The notes below the pieces were generated by a model. It made no database searches, was not told where the DNA came from, and was given only the letters and a program-made list of their open reading frames with translations. Shown piece after piece: positions 14,734-22,689 of a stretch of 36,780 bases of DNA. Within the stretch, counting starts at the first letter, position 1, and each line of letters begins with the position of its first letter. A program made the position numbers and the translations under genes. Origin of the DNA: Acidobacteriota bacterium (GTDB taxonomy: Bacteria; Acidobacteriota; Holophagae; Holophagales; Holophagaceae); contig JAJZQW010000019.1 in assembly GCA_021802985.1 (NCBI GenBank), forward strand, positions 1 to 36,780. Reading direction: 5' to 3'.

Positions 14734-16017
14734 CTATACCGACGAGCCAAGGGTGACTTGGCGGACATCGATCCTGCCGGCTGTCGCGGCAGAGATGATG
14801 GCTGAGCGGTATTCGGTGAGAGAGGTGATAGCTCGCGTGGCCGCCTCTATAAGTGCATCCATGCGTCCCACTGTTGATCGAATGTGCTCCAAGATCTTCT
14901 TCTGTTCCTCAAGGGCTGGTGGATGGCAGAATGCAACTTCCTTAATATCTGGAAGACTGAGTTGGACTTTGGTACCACCGTAACCAGCCAACTTAAGTTG
15001 ATATTTCCCTATGTTAGAAAAGATTGAATAAGCAATCCACTCTGGATCGACATCAGGGCTGTCCAGGCGAACCAGAGCAAGATGTTGACTGACATATGCT
15101 GGTTCTAGGTCGGAGGGGACTACAGCCACTGATCCAAGATCGGCAGTGATTGAGACTAGAAGGTCACCAGCTTTGGTGTGTGTTCGGGCTCCTTCAGCAC
15201 CTTCGGGTGGATCTACTCGCTGGATGTCATCCAACAGAAGATTGATGGAATCTCGATCGAGATTTGTAATTCTAAGGAACAAATCACCTGAATCCGCATA
15301 ATACTGCGCCCATCCCCTAGATCCGCTGGTGACCAATTCAGAACAGTGACGGACTTTCTTCATCACCCACTGTGTGGGCACATGACCAAGCCACTCGACA
15401 CCAGAGTCCCGCATGGGGACGGATGGCTCCAGCCCCTTTGTGACCGCTTGGGTGATGAAGCCAACGCGCTTTTCTTTGAGCTTCTCGACCAACTCCACCT
15501 TTTTGGCAATCAGTGCATCAATCTGGCTTGTCTTCCAATCAAGGAAATCGGCGATCTTCTTCTGTTCCTCTTGGGGCGGGAACGGCAGCTTTAATCGCCC
15601 GATTTCTTCCACAGAAAGTCCAGGTTGGGCTGCGGACTGTGAGTATTGATTCAGGTTCATAGCCCGAAGGGTTTCACCTAACCATCGGTAATCAAGCTCC
15701 TTGTCGGGGGTGACCACCACGGCGTGTTCAGATGCCCAAAACTTCCCATGCGCGTAGTTGATGTTCCCGCACTCCGCCCCTTGTCTGCCGATGAGGACGA
15801 ATGAGCCGTTGTGGGTGTACTCCGAGAAGCGGCCACGGACGCCATTTCCGCCAAAGACCGGGTATTCGCCATCCTCCTCCAGCTCAAGGCTTGTAATGGA
15901 AGAGCCGCTCTTCATTCGAGCCATGTGGTGGAGCTTCATGACTTGCCAGTGCGACGGCTTTTGGCCGATCCAATCGACGCCGCTCTCCTCGACGCTGGAG
16001 TAGGCCGGGTAGGTCAT
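14734..16017 (-). CDS. hsdS: type I restriction specificity subunit S
   Basis: A 427-residue DNA-recognition subunit with two target-recognition domains. TRD1 starts GVDWIGQKPSHWQVMKL and TRD2 starts GVEWLGHVPTQWVMKKV, the duplicated entry motif. Each TRD ends in a conserved helical spacer (LPFPPQEEQKKIADFLDWKTSQIDALI and PPALEEQKKILEHIRSTVGRMDALI). It sets the bipartite sequence that HsdM methylates. The start overlaps the rhuM stop by 4 nt. The TRDs have lower GC and different codon use from hsdM and hsdR, as expected for domains exchanged by recombination. The recognition sequence cannot be deduced. Confidence 0.95.
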   Translation of the reverse strand: MTYPAYSSVEESGVDWIGQKPSHWQVMKLHHMARMKSGSSITSLELEEDGEYPVFGGNGVRGRFSEYTHNGSFVLIGRQGAECGNINYAHGKFWASEHAVVVTPDKELDYRWLGETLRAMNLNQYSQSAAQPGLSVEEIGRLKLPFPPQEEQKKIADFLDWKTSQIDALIAKKVELVEKLKEKRVGFITQAVTKGLEPSVPMRDSGVEWLGHVPTQWVMKKVRHCSELVTSGSRGWAQYYADSGDLFLRITNLDRDSINLLLDDIQRVDPPEGAEGARTHTKAGDLLVSITADLGSVAVVPSDLEPAYVSQHLALVRLDSPDVDPEWIAYSIFSNIGKYQLKLAGYGGTKVQLSLPDIKEVAFCHPPALEEQKKILEHIRSTVGRMDALIEAATRAITSLTEYRSAIISAATAGRIDVRQVTLGSSV

Positions 16018-17018
16018 GCCCCGATCCCCTTCCTCTTGGCCTTCTTCTCGATCTGCTCCAGGGTCTGGATGTCCTCCGCGTCCGCCGCGATCGCCTCGAC
16101 GTGGCGGCGGTTCTGGTCGAAGGCATCGTAGCGGTCGTGGGCGATGGTCTTCATGTCCTCGTTGCTGATGGATCCGGCATGGGTCAGCACGGGGCGGTCG
16201 TTGAAGACCAGGAGGCGGTCCACGTTCTCCCGCCAGTAGGCCAGGGTGAGGGCCTTCCGTTCCTTCACTCGGAGTTCGGCCTGCTCCAGGAAGATCACGA
16301 CGAGCCGGTTCAGGGTGTCCACTTCCTCGGCGGTCAGGTAGTTCTTGGCGACGATCACGTCGTGCTTGCGGACCCTCGAACCGCTCCAGGTGGTGAGGGC
16401 CATGTTGGGGGCGCCCGGGTTCGCCCGGGAGACGACGATCTCCGCCGCCGTCTTCTGGGTGACGGCGTAGAGGAGCTTGTTCTGGACCTCGGCGAAGAAG
16501 AGGTGGGCGCTGCTGTCATCGGCCCGGTAGTCGTCGCTGAGGGCGAAGAGGTCCCGGACCTTCTGGTAGAAGCGCTTTTCGGAAGCCCGGATCTCCCGGA
16601 TGCGGGCCAGCAGCTCGTCGAAGTAGTCCCACCCGCCGGGGTTCTTGAGGCGCTCGTCGTCCATGACGAAGCCCTTCACCAGGTACTCGGTGAGGTGGCT
16701 GGTGGCCCACTGGCGGAACTGGGTGCCCCGGGGGGAGCGCACCCGGTAGCCGATGGCCAGGATCATTTCCAGGCGGTAAACCTTGACCTTGTAGTTCTTT
16801 CCGTCGGAGGCAGTTGTCAAGGATTCCTTTACAACTGCCTCTTCCGGCAGCTCCCCTTCGTCCAGAATGTTCTTGGCGTGGGTGCTGATGTTTTGCTTCG
16901 TGGTGCCGAAGAGTTCGGCGATTTCCCCCTGGGAGAGCCACACGGTGCCGTCCATGGCCCTGAACTGGATCTGGGTCTGGCCGTCCTCGGTCTGGTAGAG
17001 CACCACCTCGCCGGTCAT
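16014..17018 (-). CDS. rhuM: RhuM/DinD-family protein
   Basis: A 334-residue member of the RhuM family. The N-terminal part has the family features VVLYQTEDGQTQIQFR, then VWLSQGEIAELFGTTKQNISTHAKNI (an HTH-like segment) and YKVKVYRLEMILAIGYRVRSPRGTQFRQWAT. The C-terminal half is helical (HLFFAEVQNKLLYAVTQKTAAEIV). Genes of this family are frequently found inside type I restriction operons, where their role is not established; DinD in E. coli is SOS-induced and affects RecA filaments. The ATG at 17018 overlaps the hsdM stop (ATGA), and the gene stop overlaps hsdS. The upstream in-frame codons merely run through hsdM. Confidence 0.93.
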   Translation of the reverse strand: MTGEVVLYQTEDGQTQIQFRAMDGTVWLSQGEIAELFGTTKQNISTHAKNILDEGELPEEAVVKESLTTASDGKNYKVKVYRLEMILAIGYRVRSPRGTQFRQWATSHLTEYLVKGFVMDDERLKNPGGWDYFDELLARIREIRASEKRFYQKVRDLFALSDDYRADDSSAHLFFAEVQNKLLYAVTQKTAAEIVVSRANPGAPNMALTTWSGSRVRKHDVIVAKNYLTAEEVDTLNRLVVIFLEQAELRVKERKALTLAYWRENVDRLLVFNDRPVLTHAGSISNEDMKTIAHDRYDAFDQNRRHVEAIAADAEDIQTLEQIEKKAKRKGIGA

Positions 17019-19279
17019 GCCGTCACCCCTTCCAGCATGGCCTTGATCTCCTCCTCCAGGGCCTTGATCTCGGCCTCGATCACCTCCAGGGGCCGGGGCG
17101 CCTCGTATTGGTAGAACTGCCGGGTGAAGGGGATCTCGTAGCCCACCTTGATCTTCTTGTGGTCGATCCAGGCGTCTGGGCGGTAGGGCAGCACCTCCGC
17201 CTTGAGGTAGGCTTCGCAGTGCTCCTGGACGAGGGCCAGGAGGGCCGTGATGTCCACCTTCCCCTTGTTCTTCTTGCCCTCGTAGTCCAACGGAAGGGGT
17301 AGCGCGATGCCCGGCGGCAGCGGCACGTTCTCGGTGTCTCGCAGCTCCGAATCCGGCTCGGGGTTCCCTTTGCCATCCAGACACGGCTCAGCCGTGGGGT
17401 CCTTCTCCCCCAGGCTACCGGGGGCCACCAGGGCGTTCTTCAGCGGGGTGTCCAGGGAGATCCCGGCTGCCCCGAAGGCGGCGGCGATCAGCTTCTGGAA
17501 GATCGCCCGGTCCTTCACCAGATGGCCGTCGGCGAAGTTGGCCTTCATGCCTTCGAGCACCTCCAGGATGGCGGCCTGGGCGGTCTTCCCTTTGAGTTCT
17601 TCCTCGGCCTTCTTCTTCTTGTCCTTCCGCTTGAGGGAGATCCCCAGGTCTGTGAAGGCGCTGGTGGCCTTGAACCGGGCGATGCGCTCGTCGGTCACGG
17701 TGAAGTTGAGGCGAAGGGGGCGCTCAACGGTGATCTTCAGGAACCCGAAGTCCCGGTTGTCGAGCACCTTGCTGACGAAGAGGGATTTGCCCTGGTCTCG
17801 CTTGGGGTCGATGTTGGTCTGGATCTCCGCCACGGTCATCCGCACGTCGTGCTGGAAGTCCCCGTAGAGCTTGGTGATCACGCCGATGTGGTCGGGGGAA
17901 CCTTCCTGGCTGTCGCCGATCTTCTTCCGCTTGTCCCCCAAGCTCTTCTTCATCTTCCACGCGAAGTCTGTGGCGTTGATGAGCTGGACCTTTCCCTTAC
18001 GGTGCTCTGGTTTCCGGTTGGTCACCAGCCAGACGTAGGTGGAAATCCCGGTGTTGTAGAAGAGCTGGTCCGGCAGGCCGACGACGGCTTCCAGCATGTC
18101 GTTCTCGATGATCCACCGGCGGATGTTGCTTTCCCCGCCTCCGGGGTCCCCCGTGAAGAGGGGAGACCCATTGAAGACGATGGCGATGCGGGAGCCCTCG
18201 CCGTCCTCGGCGGGGCGCATCTTGGAAATCATGTGGAGCAGGAACAGGAGGGCCCCGTCATTGATGCGGGGCAACCCCGGCCCGAAGCGCCCGTCGAACC
18301 CGAACTCGTTGTGCTCCCGGGTGACGTGGTCCTTCTCTGGCTTCCACTCCACGCCAAAGGGCGGGTTCGCCAGCATGTAATGGAATGCCTCGTCCGGATG
18401 GCCGTCCCCATCCACGAAGCCCTCTTTGGCCTTCCCCGTGCCCAGGGTGTTGCCGTAGACGATGTTGGCGGCATCCTCGTTCTTGATCATCAGGTCGGAG
18501 CCGCAGATGGCGAAGGACTCCGGGTTGTACTCCTGGCCGTAGAGCCCGAGGGTCGCGGTGGGGTTCAATCCCTTCTCAGGGTCCCTGATGAGCTTCTCGG
18601 ACTCGGAGAGCATCCCGCCGGTGCCGCAGGTCGGGTCGTAAATCTTGATGACCTTGCCCGGGGTGTAGACGAGGTCGTCATGGGTGAACAGGAGCTGGAC
18701 CATGAGGTTGATGACCTCGCGGGGGGTGAAGTGGTCCCCGGCCTCCTCGTTCGCCTGCTCGTTGAACCGCCGGACGAGATCCTCGAAGAGGTAGCCCATG
18801 GCGATGTTCGGGATCGTGTCCGGGTGCAGGTCCACGGCGGCCACCTGCTTGACGACCTCGAAGAGCCGGTTGGCCTCCTCCAGCTTCTCGATCTCCTCCT
18901 CGAACTTGAACTTCTCGATGATCTTCCGGGCGCGAGAGGAGAACCCCGCCATGTACTTGGAGAGGTTGGCGGCCAACTTGTCCGGATCCCCCAGGAGCTT
19001 CTTGAACGTGAACTCGCTGGTGTTGTGAAAGGTCAGCTTGAACTTGTGGTTGATCGTCTTCTCGATCGTCTCCGGGTCGGATTTGCCATCCGCCTGAAGC
19101 TTCTTGTGCAGGGTCAGGACGGCGTCCTTGGTGTCCTCCAGGACGCAGTCCAACCGGCGGAGGACCACCAGGGGGATCATCACCCGCCTGTATTGCGGTG
19201 GCCGGTAGGGGCCGCGCAGGAGGTTGGCGATGTTCCAGATGACATCGCCTTGCTGCTTGATGGTGTCCAAGGTCGCCAT
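17015..19279 (-). CDS. hsdM: type I DNA methyltransferase subunit M
   Basis: A 754-residue N6-adenine methyltransferase. It has the HsdM N-terminal helical domain (DTIKQQGDVIWNIANLLRG), SAM-binding motif I DPTCGTGGM (about residue 218), and catalytic motif IV NPPF (about residue 305). It is longer than the usual 500 residues because of a C-terminal extension with charged, helical segments, ending in a Glu/Lys-rich coil (EVIEAEIKALEEEIKAML) of the type that contacts HsdS. ATG 19279 follows GGTGGT; earlier in-frame Met codons exist at 19288 and 19363 without better sites. It is first in the operon. The methyltransferase motifs are intact. Confidence 0.95.
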   Translation of the reverse strand: MATLDTIKQQGDVIWNIANLLRGPYRPPQYRRVMIPLVVLRRLDCVLEDTKDAVLTLHKKLQADGKSDPETIEKTINHKFKLTFHNTSEFTFKKLLGDPDKLAANLSKYMAGFSSRARKIIEKFKFEEEIEKLEEANRLFEVVKQVAAVDLHPDTIPNIAMGYLFEDLVRRFNEQANEEAGDHFTPREVINLMVQLLFTHDDLVYTPGKVIKIYDPTCGTGGMLSESEKLIRDPEKGLNPTATLGLYGQEYNPESFAICGSDLMIKNEDAANIVYGNTLGTGKAKEGFVDGDGHPDEAFHYMLANPPFGVEWKPEKDHVTREHNEFGFDGRFGPGLPRINDGALLFLLHMISKMRPAEDGEGSRIAIVFNGSPLFTGDPGGGESNIRRWIIENDMLEAVVGLPDQLFYNTGISTYVWLVTNRKPEHRKGKVQLINATDFAWKMKKSLGDKRKKIGDSQEGSPDHIGVITKLYGDFQHDVRMTVAEIQTNIDPKRDQGKSLFVSKVLDNRDFGFLKITVERPLRLNFTVTDERIARFKATSAFTDLGISLKRKDKKKKAEEELKGKTAQAAILEVLEGMKANFADGHLVKDRAIFQKLIAAAFGAAGISLDTPLKNALVAPGSLGEKDPTAEPCLDGKGNPEPDSELRDTENVPLPPGIALPLPLDYEGKKNKGKVDITALLALVQEHCEAYLKAEVLPYRPDAWIDHKKIKVGYEIPFTRQFYQYEAPRPLEVIEAEIKALEEEIKAMLEGVTA

Positions 19280-19646
19280 AACCACCATATTTGTCAGGTT
19301 TTTGAGTGGGATAACCCGAGTTGGGCTATTGCGCTTCCAGCTGATTACACATGACTTTAGCACTTCCCCTTCGGGAAGCCCGCCGGGACTTGGTGTGGGT
19401 AGTGTTACGTCCCTTGCCCCAAAAGACTGGAACCCAAGTCAGGGATTCTATGGAAATAGGACCTTGGAGAGGCATCCCAGGGGGCTCAACCAAGGCGGCA
19501 GAGATACCGAGGAAGGGCCCGCTAGAAGCAGATCGTCTTCGCGTTGAAGGCAGTAGAGAACGAGGCAGGCCCAGGCTGAGCGGAAGCGATGTAGCTGGGA
19601 CCCTGGACATCCCGGCCCGTTAGCGGGGCAAGTCTCGCAGAGGCTC
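19280..19646. other. noncoding gap upstream of hsdM
   Basis: No supported gene. It should hold the leftward hsdM promoter, but no clear -35/-10 pair stands out. A small hairpin (CTTCCC-CTTC-GGGAAG, about 19372-19387) lies 90 nt upstream of the hsdM start. The short open frames on both strands lack ribosome sites and family features. Confidence 0.5.
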
Positions 19647-19707
19647 AAACTGCCGACACCGCGCAAACGGCGGACCTCCACGCCTCGTGGAGGTTGCCGG
19701 ACAGTTT
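19647..19707 (-). terminator. branched hairpin at the end of the HELAH gene
   Basis: AAACTG-CCG (19647-19655) pairs with CGG-A-CAGTTT (19698-19707), enclosing a perfect 8-bp stem ACCTCCAC/GTGGAGGT (19674-19694). It begins at the stop codon of the leftward gene. No T run follows on either strand. It may act as a terminator or as a stable 3' RNA end. Confidence 0.45.
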
Positions 19708-20017
19708 AAAGGTTCTTTGTTATGAAGCGATAGTCCAGCGGAGTCTCCCAGAAACTATCAAGGCACTTGCGCAGGTCTGCGTGGAGGCCCGCTTTCCGGT
19801 CTGGCGAGTGGTCGTAGTCATCTGCGCGTTGCAATTCGATGGCGAATCCCGCCAGCCTGGTAAGGACATAGAGCTGCCTAACTCCAATTGAGTAAGTGAT
19901 AGCAGGCGTTACACTGGTGCGGATGAAAAAATAGTGAGCGAGTTCATGCTCAAGATCATCGAGACCTTTGAGCGTCAAAAACTTCTGATCTTCGTAAATA
20001 TTGCGATTGAAGAGCAT
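19706..20017 (-). CDS. unrecognised 103-aa protein with a HExxH motif
   Basis: Low-GC gene encoding 103 residues from ATG 20017, which has an AAAGGA site 8 nt upstream; a TTG at 20068 would add 17 residues. The notable feature is His-Glu-Leu-Ala-His in a predicted helix (LDDLEHELAHYFFIR, about residues 20-34), the zinc-binding signature of many metallopeptidases and of ImmA/IrrE-type proteins. No clear third ligand can be assigned, and the protein is shorter than known peptidase domains, so chance is possible. It stands alone between hsdM and rep on the minus strand, with two CCATATGG palindromes in its upstream region. I do not recognise the family. Confidence 0.65.
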   Translation of the reverse strand: MLFNRNIYEDQKFLTLKGLDDLEHELAHYFFIRTSVTPAITYSIGVRQLYVLTRLAGFAIELQRADDYDHSPDRKAGLHADLRKCLDSFWETPLDYRFITKNL

Positions 20018-20049
20018 TGGACATCCTTTGAATAGATTAATTGGACCAT

Positions 20050-20083
20050 ACCATATGGTAATCACCAATTAGGGCCATATGGT
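20050..20083 (-). promoter_or_regulatory. paired CCATATGG palindromes, candidate operator
   Basis: ACCATATGGT (20050-20059, a perfect 10-bp palindrome) and GCCATATGGT (20074-20083) are 24 bp apart, immediately upstream of the HELAH gene in an AT-rich patch. The arrangement suggests a repressor or autoregulator bound as a pair of dimers. The binding protein is unknown. Confidence 0.45.
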
Positions 20084-20178
20084 TTGTTGATGAAATTTAA
20101 GCGAGGGGGGCAGGTGCCACGGGGCCCGCAAGGCCTTCACGGGCCAAAACAAGGTCCGTCTCGAACAGAGGGACCAAG

Positions 20179-21663
20179 TCACGAAGAGTCGTGATTCTTC
20201 GGAAGTAGGCTGAGGATCGTGTCGCGAATCGCCCTCTGGTCACAGCCCTGAACCAGCATGATTTCGGCGGCCGTCCAGGCTTGCACAACAATGGACCTGG
20301 AATAGCGGACATCCCCGAGGAGAGCACAGAGGATGTGGATGATTTCTCCCCTGAGCTGATCCCATGCTGCGGGCGCCATCTCCACGACATCCTCGTCCGT
20401 CGTTTCATCCTCGGCCATCGTCTCTTCGTCGGACTTGGCGGTTTCCTGGTCCCTCCAGATGCCACCAACTCTGAACCAGCGCATGCCGTGGGTCGCGTTC
20501 CACAGATTCACACGCTCGCCCACGGGCATCTCAGACTCGGAGAGGCCACGAGACCGCTTTAAGGCCCCGAACACGCCCTCTTTGAAGAGCCGATCGAGGT
20601 CTTCCAGCTTCGAATCAGGAACTTCAATCTCCGTGACGTCCATGGTCAGTTCCTCGTGGAATTTCTCTCCCTTTGCGATGTAGCGGACCACGATTTCCAG
20701 GGTTCCCTTGGCCATCTGGAGCCAATCCTCCTTCCACTCGCAGGTGATACCGAAACGCGGAGCGTTCCTCTCGAACCAGACCCTGCAGCGGTCTCGGTAT
20801 TCCAAGAACCATCGCTCCTTCTCTGAGAGAGTGCGCAGTTCCAGTGGGGGCTGCAGGGAGCCGCCGAACTGGAGATGGGGATGGAAGCCGAAAATCATGC
20901 TGTACGTGGTTTCCGGAGCCATGAAGTAGCCAGCCAGGACTTTGGGATGGAAAGACTTCAATCGTTTGTCGCCGCCGACCCACGGCTGTTTCGCGAACTC
21001 GTTCCACAGAGCCGAAAGGGCGTCGAATTTCTGCCTCGGGTTGCCGCCCATGTGATGGCGGCAGGTGATGGCTCCCGTCACGTGAATCAGGCTGGGATCC
21101 TTCTCCACATCAGTGGCCCGACGCTGAAGCTGGAAGAGTCGTCGCACTGCCAGTCGCAGCCCACAGACGGGACAGAATCGCTTACAACACTTCCAGAGCC
21201 CGGCGACATGGCCGCCGATGTCCTTGCCATCGCGGCCAACCTTACGCCGCCCGACAACTCGCAGAGCACCATCAGGCCCATTCCCATGCCCTCGGGACTT
21301 GCCACAAATTCGAAGGCATTTTAGAACGTGGGTCGTTTCAGCCCGTTCCCCGAATTGTTGTTGGATGGCCTGAAGGAAATCGGCCTTCAGCGACCAGGGT
21401 GACTTTCGACCACCACGCCGAAACTCGGCCAGGGAGCGAACCTCGGGAGCCGGGATACCCGGTGGAAGATTCTGATAACGGGGCGTTTGGGAGTTGTCGC
21501 TATTTTGTGGACGCCGCCCCCTCCGGGGCGGCCTCGCATTACTCGTTCCGTCAGTCTTGCTTCGCTGCTCTGACGACTTCCTCGGTCCGCTCTTGGATTC
21601 CGCAGAGGGATCGCCAGATCCCATACTGCTAGCGTGGGCCGAAAGGCCCGGTGCTGATGACAT
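20179..21663 (-). CDS. rep: rolling-circle-type replication initiator (HUH)
   Basis: A 494-residue protein from ATG 21663 (AGGGG upstream). A disordered Ser/Pro/Arg-rich N-terminus of about 100 residues precedes a Rep core like that of rolling-circle plasmids: a Cys cluster (LKCLRICGK... CCKRFCPVCGLR, about residues 157-170) matching the R-CPVC metal motif of this group, a His-Pro-His pair in GFHPHLQFGG (about residue 260) as the metal-binding HUH motif, and Tyr-Ile-Ala-Lys (VVRYIAKG, about residue 326) as the nucleophile motif YxxK. Such proteins nick the double-strand origin and attach to the 5' end. In an integrated element Rep would allow replication of the excised circle. It is divergent from the mobilisation genes. 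Confidence 0.82.
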   Translation of the reverse strand: MSSAPGLSAHASSMGSGDPSAESKSGPRKSSEQRSKTDGTSNARPPRRGRRPQNSDNSQTPRYQNLPPGIPAPEVRSLAEFRRGGRKSPWSLKADFLQAIQQQFGERAETTHVLKCLRICGKSRGHGNGPDGALRVVGRRKVGRDGKDIGGHVAGLWKCCKRFCPVCGLRLAVRRLFQLQRRATDVEKDPSLIHVTGAITCRHHMGGNPRQKFDALSALWNEFAKQPWVGGDKRLKSFHPKVLAGYFMAPETTYSMIFGFHPHLQFGGSLQPPLELRTLSEKERWFLEYRDRCRVWFERNAPRFGITCEWKEDWLQMAKGTLEIVVRYIAKGEKFHEELTMDVTEIEVPDSKLEDLDRLFKEGVFGALKRSRGLSESEMPVGERVNLWNATHGMRWFRVGGIWRDQETAKSDEETMAEDETTDEDVVEMAPAAWDQLRGEIIHILCALLGDVRYSRSIVVQAWTAAEIMLVQGCDQRAIRDTILSLLPKNHDSS

Positions 21664-22253
21664 GGAGGTACCCCTAGCGCCCGGTGAAGGGCGCTCACTT
21701 CCTGGGCAGCACGGTAGGGACCGCCGCAATCGGTTCCCTACCCTCAGGTGCCTGCTTCTATACCCCCGTGTGCTGTGCCCGGGGATAAGACATCAGAGGA
21801 TCTGGTGCTCTTCCGGTGACTCGGGCGGACGGATCCGAGGGGGGCCCGACTGATTCTCGCTATGGGGGCGGAGCTGCACTCGCATGCGTGTTCTCTTCAC
21901 TTGGCTAGAGCCGTCGGTGGCTCTGTAGCCTCAGTAGGCATGCAGATGAATTTTTCCCCAGGCTTCGAATTTGCCCTTCTGTTTGAAGAAGAGCCACCGA
22001 TCGCCATGGCTGGGAGTGGTGTGCCGCAGGCCCTCCGTGGGTAGGCCTCGGACTCGCCGCCTGGCGGTCTGCCTTCGGCAACCCGTTACGGCGGTCTCGC
22101 CCCTTCGGGGACCTTCCGTGCAAGGGTTGTCCTCGGCCTACCCGCTGCGCGGTCCGGCCTCCGGGAACCCCTGCACTCCGGTTCCTGCGTCCGGGTTCGG
22201 GCTCGGATGCCGGGGGTGATGCCCCCGGCATCGCTTCGCGCTGTCGGGCCTGC
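21664..22253. other. 590-bp noncoding, palindrome-rich region (candidate replication origin)
   Basis: Between the rep start and the traD stop there is no convincing gene. The segment is dense in hairpins: AGAGCC/GGCTCT near 21910, a long-range AGAGCCACCGA pair (about 21912 and 21991), CCCCTTCGGGG near 22105 and a perfect 11-bp stem at 22206-22232. It carries the rep promoter region. Rolling-circle double-strand origins often lie next to rep and are hairpin-rich, so it is a candidate dso. The nick site is not identified. Confidence 0.5.
22206..22232 (-). terminator. strong hairpin downstream of traD
   Basis: GATGCCGGGGG (22206-22216) and CCCCCGGCATC (22222-22232) form a perfect 11-bp stem with a 5-nt loop, 21 nt beyond the traD-like stop. 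There is no T tract. It may end traD transcription or be part of the adjacent palindromic region. Confidence 0.5.
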
Positions 22254-22502
22254 TCAGTCCAGGCCGAAGAGGGCTCGGTCCGATTTCCGTGTGCAGAACT
22301 TGTCCATCAGCCTCAACAGGAGAGGCCATTCGAGCCTCCCATCGTCTACAGCCGCCAGCACAGCTGCCCCCACCAACACCTTCTTATGCGTGAGCCTCTT
22401 CTTTTCCTTCGCCTTGTCCAGGGCTTCGAGCCGCTGTGCCCGTGCTTTCAGCTCGGCAGCTCGCTTCATCAGCATCTCGGCTTGCTCCGTCCTGCTCCCC
22501 AT
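22254..22502 (-). CDS. TraD-like mobilisation accessory protein
   Basis: An 82-residue helical protein from ATG 22502 (GGAGG 7 nt upstream; an in-frame GTG directly precedes it). The N-terminal half is a charged coiled-coil-like helix (RAAELKARAQRLEALDKAKEKKRLTHKKVLVGAAVL). The C-terminal end DKFCTRKSDRALFGL matches the end of small TraD proteins that accompany MobQ relaxases (family recall). It is divergent from the relaxase gene, with the candidate oriT between them, which is the usual relaxosome layout. Likely role: accessory DNA-binding protein of the relaxosome. Confidence 0.78.
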   Translation of the reverse strand: MGSRTEQAEMLMKRAAELKARAQRLEALDKAKEKKRLTHKKVLVGAAVLAAVDDGRLEWPLLLRLMDKFCTRKSDRALFGLD

Positions 22503-22609
22503 CACCTGGCCTCCATGAGCCCAACGTAGGCCACGGTGACTTTTTCCTTGACGCTGCGCTGCACCTTATCCCACCCTCCCGCCGACCCGAGGATCCCCCG
22601 CGGCTCACT

Positions 22610-22642
22610 GCAAGTGCTCACAGATACATTGCTGCGCAATGT
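22610..22642 (-). other. oriT: candidate oriT of the MobQ relaxase
   Basis: Between traD and the relaxase gene, an inverted repeat ACATTGC-TGC-GCAATGT (22626-22642) is followed, on the minus strand, directly by ATCTGTGAGCACTTGC (22625-22610). MobQ origins have an inverted repeat followed by TAAGTGCGCCCT; TCTGTGAGCACT agrees at 8 of 12 positions. The nick position is not known here. The assignment is based on remembered consensus and position. Confidence 0.55.
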
Positions 22643-22689
22643 CCTTGTTCGCCGGGGCCTTGCCCCTGGACCCCCAATGGCCCTCACCC

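Noticed and set aside
22502..22687. 61-codon minus-strand frame ending at the traD start (TGATG overlap)
   Set aside because: It runs through the candidate oriT, has no ribosome site and gives a Ser/Arg/Gly-rich product.
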